Shown piece by piece: positions 1-60,399 of a stretch of DNA of 64,000 nucleotides (its first letter is position 1; every line of letters begins with the position of its first letter). The translations under genes were made by a program, and so were the position numbers. The DNA lies in NCBI GenBank assembly GCA_960531495.1, contig OY482851.1:25769533-25833532 (forward strand), in the 5' to 3' direction. The stretch is from Zeus faber (taxonomy: Eukaryota; Chordata; Actinopteri; Zeiformes; Zeidae). Under the pieces are notes generated by a model. That model saw only the letters and a program-made list of their open reading frames with translations. It was not told where the DNA came from and made no database searches.

Positions 1-125
1 ACCTCTCTCTCTCTCTCTCTGTGCACTCTTTCTTTCTGCTGTGTTTCTCCACTGCCAGTAGGTGACTGTGGTAGTGGCCACCGGTCGTTTGTTTTGGATC
101 TTTATCAGACATCTCTTTTCCGCAG

Positions 126-11456
<11,331 letters not shown>

Positions 11457-12936
11457 CGGGCTCCACAGAATGTCTCACATACTCCTGGGTCGTCTTCTTT
11501 TTTTTTTTTTTTTTTTCTTTTTTTTGAGTGGAGTGGAGGATCTTCTAAAAGGAACGTGTCGGAGAGACGCTGTGCACTTTGAAACGGCGGGGGACACGCA
11601 GGGACAAAACGGGACAGGAGCTGTGTGTGTGGGTGAGGAAACACGCTGGACCGCGCGATGAGGGGGTTTCCAGCGTTCTGGTTGAGGTCCGTGAGAGGGT
11701 CAACGCTGGAGGGGTCTCCTGGTGGGCTTGGGATCTTCTCACAGTCTGCAGTATTCTACCCCTAACCCCCCCCCCCCCCCAACCTCCCTTCCGTACACCC
11801 CGATGTGGACTGCTATTGGACCGTACAGAGATCTGGAGGGGCTCAGGGGAGCGTTGGCACGGAAGAGTGGAACCTTCAGCCTACGGATACTTGAAATGTT
11901 GAGGTTGAGAAGTGTAGTGCTTTCAGAGTTGGACTGATCGGCCACAGCCTCTTGTCAACAGGTCGCTGCAAAGCCACTGCAAGTACATAAAAGATCAAGT
12001 CCATCCTTCCATCCCAAAAGTCAAGCAAATCCAAACAGTTCTTTGCTTGCTTGAAACACATTTTCGGCTAAATTCCACTCAATGGAGTCGACCTGCAAAG
12101 ACCTGCCAAGGTCTTCGGGCCGAAACAAACCTTACGCGTAGTACGTGAGCGCTAACGATAACGCCTACATCTGGTAGTACAAACTTCACCTACACTGCTG
12201 CTGCGTCTCCACCAGGGGGCAGCAGAACCTGATCTGCTGAGCAGAGTGACATCCACAAACAAATACATCAATTGTTTAACGATGAGTCATCACGTGATTA
12301 GTTTATCACAATAAATTAAAATCATAAATGCAGGGTGAGGTGTGCGTCAAATTCAACTCCCATAATGAGCGGCACATTTGTTTTAATATAAGGGACAAAA
12401 TGAATAGAACTATAGGGATATAAGCGATTTTTGAGCCTCCCCTGCTATAGCACCCCTAGCTGCAACACGCAATATTGCAAGTGTTATGTTAAGAATTCCC
12501 AGGCGTCATTTGAGGACGTGACAACGCCTGAAACGGGCTTTGCGTCCCTCAAAGTCTCCGCCGAGCTGTACTGCATCAGGTTTGTTTCGGCCCCTGAACA
12601 AACCTCTTCCAGAAACAATCACTGAGGCTTCCTGAAAGTTCCACTCTTCCAGGTCGGGGTGTTTATTGGAAGTCACCATCGGAGCCGTTTCTAACACGTA
12701 GAGTCAAGTTATATTCAGCCACACATAAGCTGTGTAATCGTCACCCACCCAACAAAAAAACCAAACAAACACCTTGTATCTTACCCAGCAGGCACTGGGG
12801 AGCAGGACGGCAGGTTCAAGACAAAACAAAAAGGCGAACGCCCACCCCCCTTCCCCACCACGTCACTCCGTTCTGTCTCTGCAGCCGAAACGCTTTAACA
12901 TTCATGTGTGTGCGTGTGTGTGTGTGCGTGTGTGTG

Positions 12937-12974
<38 letters not shown>

Positions 12975-14749
12975 CGTGTGCGTGTGTGTGTTAGAGAAGG
13001 TTTGCATGAAAACAGACAAACCAAAAAAATATAAACCGTCTAAAAAAAACAAAAAACAAAAAAAGAAACGCCTGTTCGCCCGTAACCTCGGCGGCCATTT
13101 ATTTTTGTGTGGATTTATGGTGATGAAGCGACGGCCCACACCCACCCAGAGACACCCACCCACCCGGTGGCCATTTGACGACCTCCTTGCACACGCACCC
13201 CTTTTTTTTTTTTTTATTGTTTGTTTTTTTTGTAAACAAATGAGTAAAATAATATATTCAAATACGTATATAGCATTTAAGAAAAATAAATGTATAGAAT
13301 CATTCAATAGTGGCTCACTAAAATTAGTCACCAAAAAGTTGCTTTGTTTTTTTTTTCTATCTTTGTGTTTTTTTTGTTGTTGTTAAATGAAAAGAAAAGT
13401 ATATTTGCAGCCTTTTGGATCGCAGGTGTTTTATTATTATTTTTTTGGATAGAGAGCAGGGTTGTCCTGTATTGATGCTGCAGTGCCCTCCCCCACCCTT
13501 GAATGCCATGCATTACTTTATGGTAATCTCATTGGGGTTTTGTTCTTGAATTGCTGTTTGAGAGGGAAAAAAGAAAGAAATCCAGACAATTCAATTGCCC
13601 CAGGATAATCAGTGTTTCGCACGTAGAGGCCCCGTGCACTGAGAGGACGGTGGGCTGCGTAAAGACGCCCACCCAAAACACCCAATAAATCCCATTGTCC
13701 CACACAGTCGCACCAATCCCATAATAATTATACTCCATCGAAAAAATGTTCATGTAAAAACACTACCTCTACTTTGTACACGCAGACAGAGCCTCACTCA
13801 CTCACTCACTCACTCACTCACTCATTCATTCATAAACACACATCCAAGCCAGATAATCCACATTCACAGATCCAAACACTGCACTTAATCTGCAGTGTTT
13901 TTCAGGTTTGGGGGGGATGGTTTGGGGCGGGGCGGGGCGGGCGGTAGTACTTGTAATTTTAATCTTCCCTCATTGTGTTGATGGGGGGAAAAATGACATA
14001 AAAGGAAGCAGCTTTATCTAATGTTAGATTCTATTTCTATTTTGGTCAGGACCTATTTGATTGAACAGTACGGTCTCTCGTCAGTTGATCAGAATTGAAG
14101 ACCCTGAATCCAGCCAGTATCCTTCTCTGCAAACATTTCAGAATTTGAGGTGCTGCCCTAAAAAAATAAACTTTTCGAAACCTTATTTCGGAACGATAGA
14201 ATCAGAATTTCTTTGTGAGTAGTGCCCTTTTAACTTGACAAGCAACACTGGCGACATCTTGAACTCAAGTCTTTCCGCCATCGCAACTCTTTCTGCCAAG
14301 CTTCTCTTGTCCAACAGCCCATGAATGTGAAATGTTTTAACGGAAAAGCTAAATGTTTTGAGGTTGTCTATTTTTTATTTTTATTTTTGTCGCACATGAA
14401 ATTGGATCACACACTGCCGCAAAAGTCGACAGAAGTAAAACTGGATCAAAGCGCCTGAGTTGAAGACGGAGGCCTGTAGAGGTCATTCTGATGGGGAAAG
14501 GTGTTACACAGTGGTCACCATGACAACCCATGACTGTGCTTCTCACATTAATGGGTCCAAACAAACTCTCTCTCTCTATACACACGTACACGCACACACT
14601 GATCTGCAGTAGTGTTGCGCCCCCCCAACCCCCCCCCCCCTGAAGTTTCCCCAATGACTTTGAGGAAGCAGACGTTTACCTCCTGTCCTGTAGGAGGCGT
14701 CGCTGCTGTGGCCCAGAAATCGCGATCACATGACGTGTGTGCGTGACAC

Positions 14750-14794
<45 letters not shown>

Positions 14795-15149
14795 TTTGTC
14801 GAAGACCGGTGCCAAGCAGTTTTATTACGGGTCTCTCACAAGAGGGATCACTCATGCTTTTGTTCTTGATTTTCCTTCTCCTTCCTTACCCCCCCCCCCA
14901 CCACTCGCTTTTGTTTGATCGGCACTTTCAACCTTCTCACGTCTGTCAAAGAGGACTTTGTAGCTGTACATAGCGATCTCCTGTAACAAGTGTTCCTTGT
15001 TAAGTCTGAATATTTTGTTTCTGTTGAATTACTTTGAAGAGCATTACATTGTTGTAGATTCAAGACGAAAATAAAAATAGACATACGCAACGTGTTGTTG
15101 GCTGACGGGTACTTCAGCATCACACCAACATGGGGTTCAATTGAATAAA
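11457..15149 (+). other. Probable mtmr3 3' UTR with several AATAAA hexamers
   Basis: No open frame of interest follows the mtmr3 stop. AATAAA occurs on the + strand at 13285-13290, 14165-14170, 15070-15075 and 15144-15149, and a later one at 15680-15685. Any of these could end mtmr3 transcripts. The region also holds T-rich and C-rich runs, an interrupted (GT)n at 12904-12993, (ACTC)n at about 13794-13832 and (GT)n at 14752-14790. Which site is used cannot be decided from sequence. Confidence 0.45.
12209..12223 (+). promoter_or_regulatory. Candidate CTCF core motif
   Basis: CCACCAGGGGGCAGC matches the vertebrate CTCF core consensus. It lies between the mtmr3 stop and the cit 3' end. Sequence match only; binding is inferred. 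Confidence 0.4.
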
Positions 15150-16264
15150 ACGATATACAAACCAAACCCAACAGATACACTTTAGGTCAATCATGTTTAA
15201 TGTATGTACCGGTTTACATTGTTTTAAAAATCAGGAAAATCTTTTTTTTTTTTTTTTTTTAGTTGTCACATCAATGTATACTCAATTGAATGCAAATTCC
15301 AGTTGATCAGTGACAAAAAAGCACAACCAAGAGAGGAAAACAAAACAACAAAAAAGAGCGAAGTTGAAACAGCGATGAGTGCTGCTGTAGAGTTCTCATG
15401 CGCCTCGATATGAGGGAAGGTGATTCCCTCACTGGCACTAAAAGGAAGCCGTTAAAGAGAGTTGAAGACCCCTGACACTTGACTGGACTTCATAGTTTCA
15501 CTGCACGGAAGTAAAAAAACAAACAAAAAAACAACTCAACAGGACGTCTGTACCATACTGGGCTGCAGCGGCAGACTAAAAGCAAGATGGAGGTCTCTGA
15601 TCCGAAGCCAAGCTGGATGGTTATTCATCTTAAGTTTTACTCAAACAAACACAAGGAACACTTCAGACAACGGCTGTCAAATAAAGCGGCCAAACGCATT
15701 ACACCTTTTTAAAAAGCCAGTTCAGTCCAGGGGGGAGCGTGCGTCCAGATCCAGTCGAGTAGCCAGTGCTGTCGAAAATCAACTCAAAAAGTCCTCCTTT
15801 TTCGTTTCACGTCAGTGTCCTTCTCCAAATGGAGGAAAATCTTAAACTGGAGAAAAACCCTCCCTGCGAACATTGTCATAAGCGCGCTTCATTTAAAAAA
15901 AAATAGACATGGCTCCACCGGCCGACTGTTCCCTTTTATCTATAAAAACATAGACCATTATGTACAACTTGGTCTTTATATTATCAAGAGGATTTTTTCT
16001 TTTCCTTGACCTGTCTATTCACCGTGGTCACCCCGCCACAAATATCCTGCTATATATATTTCTATAGATTTGTTTATAGAGAGAAGATTGTCGTAGGAAA
16101 TGCGTCCCAGTGCAACGTGTGTGTGTGTGTGTGGGGGGTTTAGGATCAGCACTATTGTACATGCGACGGGGCTCAGCGCACCATTCTTCAGGCGACCTAA
16201 CGGGCCTGGCGGCACGTCTGCAGAGTGGACAGGAGTTGAGGGTTTTTCCTCAGCCGCTATTCAG
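14821..16264 (-). other. Probable cit 3' UTR region
   Basis: Sequence downstream of the cit stop on the - strand. A - strand AATAAA is present at 14821-14826; others occur further on near 14370 and 13430. A T20 run on the + strand at about 15243-15261 would read as A20 in the transcript. If the 14.8 kb signal is used, the cit 3' UTR overlaps the convergent mtmr3 3' UTR. Extent is inferred only from the hexamer positions. Confidence 0.35.
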
Positions 16265-53332
<37,068 letters not shown>

Positions 53333-56300
53333 CTGGAAACAACAGAATCAAGCGGCATTGTGACCCCAAATTCACCCAGACAAGATTCATGGCAGCGTGT
53401 CATGAAGCCCCTAGGGCCGTAGACATGAGTCGCTATCTGCTTGTGCTTTGAATGCAAAGTGTAAACTTCTAAATGTCTATGTGGAAAGAGGAGGGTGCAT
53501 ATGTGGGTGTGTCTAAGTTGGTAACTAACCTCCCATAAAACACAAATACCCGCATGCACAGATGACCAATTAGATGCCGTTTTATGTGCATGGTTTGCCT
53601 GTACATGGCCAGACGAATAAATGATGGATGGGTGAAATTAGATGCAGCATTAGGGGGCCTGATGATCAGTGGAGGTGACAGACACAGCAGGGCAACCTCC
53701 AACAGCAACAGATCCACAGTCATATCAAATACTATTCGATCACAAGTGACACATCGTCACAGCACAGACAAGCTGTCATCTCAAACAGCACGGTACCACT
53801 CAGGTGACCATAGATACTGGCCTGCCAGCGATGACTCGCTTGGCAGTCGCACCAAAGAGCCAATCGTTCAGCGTCCTTAAGGAGGTTGCTGCATTGTCAG
53901 CACAGCTGGGAATGGGTGTCTGGAAATACGGACTACTCTGTCCGTTACTTTGTTCACCACAATGTGCACTAAAGATTTGTTTTAACAGATACATCTTTGA
54001 CAACTTCAGAAAGTACGACTTTTATTGCATGCAAGCCATAGCACACACTACTATATTGGCCGAGAGCTACAGATATTTAATACTTAAGTGCAAGTATAAA
54101 TACCCTTTGAAAACAGCACTCTGATGAAAGTTAAACGTCCATAATCAAAAATCATCTCAAGTAAAAGTATTAAGGAATGTAATTAATGTATGTATTCAAG
54201 CACCCAAATGTACTTTGCTACTTGTGTCATAACCTCATATTTGATGTATTAAACTCTATTGGTTAAGTGTTGATGCTTCAGTTTTTGTTTGGCTATAATG
54301 GTGTCAATTCTCAGCAGGATCAAAGTTAAAAAAGTATAAATGTAAAAAAAATGAATAGTACTATACTATACTATACTATTCTACAAATGAATAGTACTTG
54401 CAGGTGTAACAGATAAATATGAAATATAAAGTTATATATATATATACATACACACACAAACATATACATATAGTTCATTAAACAAAATTATCACAAAGCA
54501 TTCCTTGAGCAACCAGTCTTTACTCAATCATAGATTGTTTGCATGACGAGAATTAAACAACAATTAACCACAGACTGACTTGTTGAGTTAAAGAAGTTTC
54601 AGATGTAGGGTAATGTAATGGTAGGCATAAATGTCCCTACTATCCTTGTGTCATTAGGTGCAGAGAAGAACGTGTTGGAACATCAGTGCTGACATGAACA
54701 TACAGCTGCACGGTGTGGGACGGAGACAAGGACCGACAGACAGACACATTGCAACCACCACATAATGAACGCACTCTGACAGGCACAGGGGTGACTTAGC
54801 AGACTCAACATGTGCCCCTTTAAGCATGCGAAGGGTAATACCTGGGACACGAGTTGTGTGGTGCTCCTCAGTCTGCTTTGTGTTTATTAGAGCGATGGAG
54901 GTTTTTTTTTTTAACTCTCAGAGGGAAGACGGTCTTATCTAGCAGGGATGGGTGGGATGTAGTCACTAATCTGTAGGAGAAAAAGAGTGTGGGGGAGGGA
55001 GATATAGGGAGAAAATGAGGGCTGAGAGAACCGACCGTAAAACACTCTTTATAGACAATTTCTCCTGGAAGCTGGCGGGCTGACACAAAGATTTTATTTT
55101 AAGTACTCACCTTTTTAGAATCACAATATGTAAACATGCCATTTTTGGTCTATCGAGTGGGAGGAGAAAATGGTGGCATTTACAATCTCATACTCTTCAT
55201 CAATGTTATAACACAAACAACATCGATGTAAAGTTTGAATCAGAGTGGGAATCCTGGAGCAATACTATGTGCATCAGTTGTGTCCTACTGTTTTGGATTA
55301 AAAGAGGTTAAAAATAGCAGGTTGTTCATCTGTACACAACCTTCACTTCAACCAGCATTGGATATATTTGGCAGCCTTTGTGATCCAGAGGCAGGCGGGA
55401 GAATGAGCGACAGAGGGAGAGAAAGAGTGTCTATTAAAAGCATAGGCTCAACTCCCACTCTTCCACATAGTGGAACCGTGATGCACTTCCACAGCCATCA
55501 GGGGTTCATGGGTTTAAAGCATGTTCCGTGTTAAACTCACAGCCAAACTCAAACTCAGAAATCACTTTACTGTACATGTACAACTGCGGTGATCAAACGC
55601 AGCAGAACGTTTACTAGGACTACTTTTGACATTTGATAAACAGTGGATGAGTTCACAGAGAGCCACTCCTGGCGCTAGCTAACATAATCACGCATCACAT
55701 GGAACATGGCTTTGCCCAGAAATGTGACTGATCTAATCATATGCTTCAAGATTCATTCTGGGAGTGCGCTGTTCTGCAGCACAACAGGCCACAGCCTGTT
55801 CCCGGGACATATCAAAATACTGTCTGGTATTTCGGTATGACTGACGTGACATGACTAATGGAGCAGGTGGCAAAGCGTGAGCAGCAGAGGTGAGATGCCT
55901 TCACTATCGGCTGCTATTCAGGTTGTGAGCCAATACCATTGATATTAAAGTCACATAACAACAATGCACCAGTCGGTTGAGCAGTTATGGCGGCTGCATG
56001 CGCCAACTACCTCTGAGAAGCTGTCCCCCAAACGTAAAGCACCTGCAAGTTCTTATAATCCTCATCAATCCGCTCTTGGGTGACACCTTTGCCCGCATTA
56101 GGGTTCACCACTTCTGGCTAGCCCTGCACTCTTGCCGCTGGAATTGCATTCATTAATTGACAGTGTCAGAGGGAAGTGCCAAAAAGCTTCCCTACTCTGT
56201 AACTGCACTGCACCCAGCATGCTAAGAAGCACAGCAAACACATAGTACAATTCCTAATACATTCAGCTGCCCCTGTAATATGCCAGTGGTACAGTTGAGG

Positions 56301-59233
56301 GTTTAGCACTGGATCTCAGCCTGAAGCACCAGATAGGAATGGGATTTCTCGGTCTCCCAGTCCTCCTAGCCCCAGGGTGCTCCGTGCCATCCTTAATGAG
56401 CACAGCTAGCACTGTGCAGCTGGGCTCCCCCTCTGAAATAATTAGCACTGTCACAGCAATTGCCAATAAGTATACCTTTATAAAAGCCCAAATGGCCACA
56501 TCGGAGACAGTTTGAACACTGAATTGTTTTAGGGACATTTCCATGGTCTTATTAGCCTTATTAATCAACAGAAGATGAAGTTCAATATCAGCACAATATC
56601 TTCAGTCAACACAATGCCGCCAACACAATGTTTTTTGGGGGGGTTTTAATCTTTTTCTGAAGTCAATAAAGGCTTCATAATTACGAACAAACAAATATCG
56701 AGGTAGGCTTATCAACAGCAATCCAAAAATCCATGTAGAAAGATGGGCTCATAGCTCTTTTCCTGTAGGCTGATTAATGTGTGCTGGGTTGTGAGTCAGG
56801 GTTGTTGAAGAGGAGTAGAATGGAGAAAGGTTGCATCCCAGTCATGGTGTTGCTGTGCGTTCAGACTGCAATGTAATCCGAGGCCCGATGCCACTGTATG
56901 GGACTGTAGGCAGCGTTGAATCACAGACCTGTTGCAACATTGTAGTGGCAATGATTTTCTTCTTACAGCTGGACCACAGTCCCAACCCTGATCCACTCTC
57001 ATCTACTTCTGACCATAAGCTCAATCACTCATTTTCTGCACAGATAACTTCAGAGATTGTATACTTATCATCATGACAACCGCAGATAAGTGATACTCCA
57101 ATCACACAAGTAAAATTGATTGCTTCCTGCTGTTGCCAGAACAGCACTCCTCGTTTTCCAAATATGACAAAAATGGCCAATGGTAAATCCCATTTTGGGG
57201 AGACATGTCCCCATCCAAGGGATATATACTGTACATGACTGTCACCCTGGTCTTCTGTACAGTATATTACCACTTTTAGTTTGAAACTTGCAAATATGAA
57301 AAACATGTAAATCCAAGGGCAATGGGGTACAGCCAGCTCTAGACCCTGGTGCCGTGATTCAAGGGCTGTGTTCAGAAATTAGGTCCTGACTCTTTAAGGC
57401 TACAAAGGATCCCATGGACATCAGCCCTAAAAATCAACTAATGCACAGATATGTTCGAGCTAATTTTCCAGTTCAGCATTCAATTTACCAGTTTGCTTGC
57501 ATTGTTCTTTCTGCTCCCCTGTGCATATCAGTCTGCTATGACATAGGTAGTCCGCTAGTACACAAAGTCAAATACTGTACCACCTGACAGTTCACACTTC
57601 TGTCACAAATGCCTAAAATATATGCTCACACTGTTCTGTAAAACACCTTTTCGATAAATGAGTAGCACATGACTGTTTAACTATACACTGGCAGATGCAC
57701 GGCACCTAGGTGGCTGCTACATATTGGGCTTGTTGGCAGAGCTGAGTGACAATCACTATCTGTGAAGAGCTTTCAGCACTTTGGGAAAGCGCTATACAAA
57801 TCCCGTCCATCATTACTGCAAATCCAGCTGATGGAGAGGATCAATGAGGGCTTCTGAGGAGGCTTTAGGGGAAAACGACACTTGAGGATCTGGTACAGTG
57901 AGCAGTGGTAAAACTCTCACATCACGACTCGCATTAACATGCATAGATCTGTTTTGGAGAGAGCATGTCACTGCCTGCTCTCCTTCACTGGAACTGCTCA
58001 AATCTGCTTCATATTAAAGATAAAGACATGAAAGATATCCCAAGAAAGGAACATCCATGAGCTTTCCTCACTTTCATTATGATACAAAGTGATTTCATAG
58101 TAGTATTATATGCCATATGACAGTGATGATGATGTGATATGATAATGTAACCATTGTAACCACCAGTTATTTACTTACTCTCCACTAATCACATTCAAAG
58201 TTTTGTTGACAGGGTTGAAAATAAATACAGCACAGTTTTCACTGTATTAATGGTACCATTGGAAGCACAGCAAATGAAAAGATGTCAGTCAGCCAATCTA
58301 AGTACAATAAGCATCTATCCATGCATCTAGCTATTGTTCTAGTCAACCCTGTGGCGCCATGTCTAATTGTCTCTAACTGAATCCTTCTCTCTATTTCCTT
58401 TATTCTGTTTTGTTCTGCCTTAGCAGTAATGACAGTACTGTAATTTGTAATCCTGTTGAATAGCAGCCAGGAAAGAAAATCAGCAGCTTCCTTCACCTCT
58501 CTGCTACCCTTGGTGGAACCGACTGTTTCCATAGAGATGTTGTTGTCCAACCACATTCTCTATCATTTCAGACTTTTTTTTATTGACTTCACTACATAAA
58601 ACACCAACAAAAACCACACCATACATGTTTTCAGTGTAAAGTATGTTGGGGGAAAACATTTTTTGGGGGAAAATAACTGCATGACAGGAATTCAGATAAA
58701 CATTGAACACAACTTCCGAGATCTGGGTCGTGATTTAATAAAAAAAAACAAACAAACAAATGTCTGAGGGAGCATGAGTGTTGTCTCATTAAAAGCATAC
58801 ACAGACACCACACAGGGATGTGTTTGGTTCTCCCCCACCCTCGGGGGCTGATAGAAATCTTATACGAGTGAACGGTACTGTAAGAACAGTATGAGATGGG
58901 TAAGCAAAGACACAGGGCTTCGGTGTCGTGACCAAGAATAACTCCCCTTTTGATAGGAGATGCAACTTCAATATAAGATCACTGCTGCTAGTGCAATGTC
59001 ATCAATCAGAGGCTATCCTCCTTACCGACCCCCCCATCCATCCATCCATCATCCAAGCAATCACTTAATCAGTCAATCAATTATTCAATCAATACTGATG
59101 ACGTGTTGAAAATGTTCAAAACCAAAGCAGTTCAAACACACTGTATCCAAGCTTTTAAAGCCAAAACACTTTCTCTGGTGTCACAGCTGTCACCTATGAC
59201 ACATGCACTCAGTAAGAGCGTGCGGCTACTTAC
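53333..59233 (-). other. Region upstream of cit exon 1, no clear exon
   Basis: A 5.9 kb AT-rich stretch. I looked for kinase-tail and early coiled-coil exons on the - strand and found none. Small features: (TCTA)n near 53112 lies just outside, an ACTAT repeat at about 54358-54380, and TA/CA runs at 54430-54465. Confidence 0.65.
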
Positions 59234-59384
59234 TCGGAGCTGACCAGCGCCGACTGCTAAGCTCCTTAGAAGGGGCAGCTCCTCGTCCTGTGAGCCCGAT
59301 CATGTGGGGTCTCCTTCGGAAGCCACCAACCACTGTGAGAGCTTTGCTGGTTCATCACATTTGGGGATGGGGATGTCATCCTCG
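59234..59384 (-). other. Candidate upstream cit exon (noncoding or degenerate)
   Basis: A 151-bp segment is bounded by a strong acceptor (CT-rich tract, then cctccccag) and a strong donor (gtaagt). One frame reads SEDDIPIPKCDEPAKLSQW, then an in-frame TGA, then DEELPLL, and ends in phase 0 like the next exon start. The first part loosely recalls the citron post-kinase tail. With the stop it cannot encode a through-reading exon, but it could be a 5' leader exon for a protein starting at the exon 1 ATG. Speculative. Confidence 0.35.
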
Positions 59385-59399
59385 CTGGGGAGGATGGGG

Positions 59400-59570
59400 A
59401 GAGAGAGAGAGAGAGAGGAAGAGAGAGGGGGGGGGGAGTACAGCTGAAGGGAGAGAGAGAGGGAGATGTGCTGTGGCAGGGGAGAGAGCTGCGAGCGAGC
59501 AGGCAAACAGAGATTAGCGCTCAGAGAGAGATAGAGAGCAGGAGAGAGAGGGAGGGAGCAGAGGAGCGAG
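59400..59570 (+). repeat. GA-rich low-complexity tract
   Basis: (GA)n interrupted by G runs (about 59400-59465 and 59522-59560). On the - strand it forms the pyrimidine tract before the candidate exon. Confidence 0.85.
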
Positions 59571-60221
59571 GAGAAACTGCATCACAGAGTAATGCAGCAG
59601 ACCGCTGGAAATACAATTGCATAGAGCGGAGGAAGCTCTGACTCCCTTTCACCCCCACCTCTCTCTTTCTTAAACAGTTTTTTCTCTCAGATCCACTCAC
59701 CCATCCATAACTCCCTCCTCTTTCCCAGTCCCTCTCCCTCTCATCATATTGCAGCAGACCTGCTGAACAGAGCAGCACAACACAGCAGTTCCAAACTATG
59801 TTTATTTCACTGAAGTCAAATAACCACCCCCCCCCCCCCGAATAACCTCTGAAACGTATTACCTCCTACAACCACATGATTGGCTCAGTTCTTCATTATC
59901 TCCATATTCACCCGAAATGCAGGCTTTACAACAATCTACTTTCGTAAAACCTTTTATAAATTTGGCGGTAATCATCAACTTATACGCTCATTATTATCTG
60001 GGAGGAGGTTCAATAAGCACGGCACTGGAAGCACACTGGTCTGGATAAGAGTGAACGTCAGCTAATACCATAATGTGAGCCAATGTTAATACAAAGCTCA
60101 CATATATATACCCAACCTTAACAAGATACAAGATCCAGTGAGTTGTCCCGACTCATGATGCTTGTACACTGTTTTCAATTTTGGCAACAGCGAAGTGACA
60201 CCTCATCTCAACATTGATTTA

Positions 60222-60392
<171 letters not shown>

Positions 60393-60399
60393 AGAGTAA

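Noticed and set aside
12060-12680. Inverted GGCCGAAACAAACC copies near 12110 and 12580 as transposon ends
   Set aside because: The pairing does not extend outward, and no target duplication was found.
56040-56110. Possible - strand exon reading VTQERIDEDYKNLQ before a GT
   Set aside because: It looks helical, but there is no good acceptor and no match to citron; more likely part of an old repeat.
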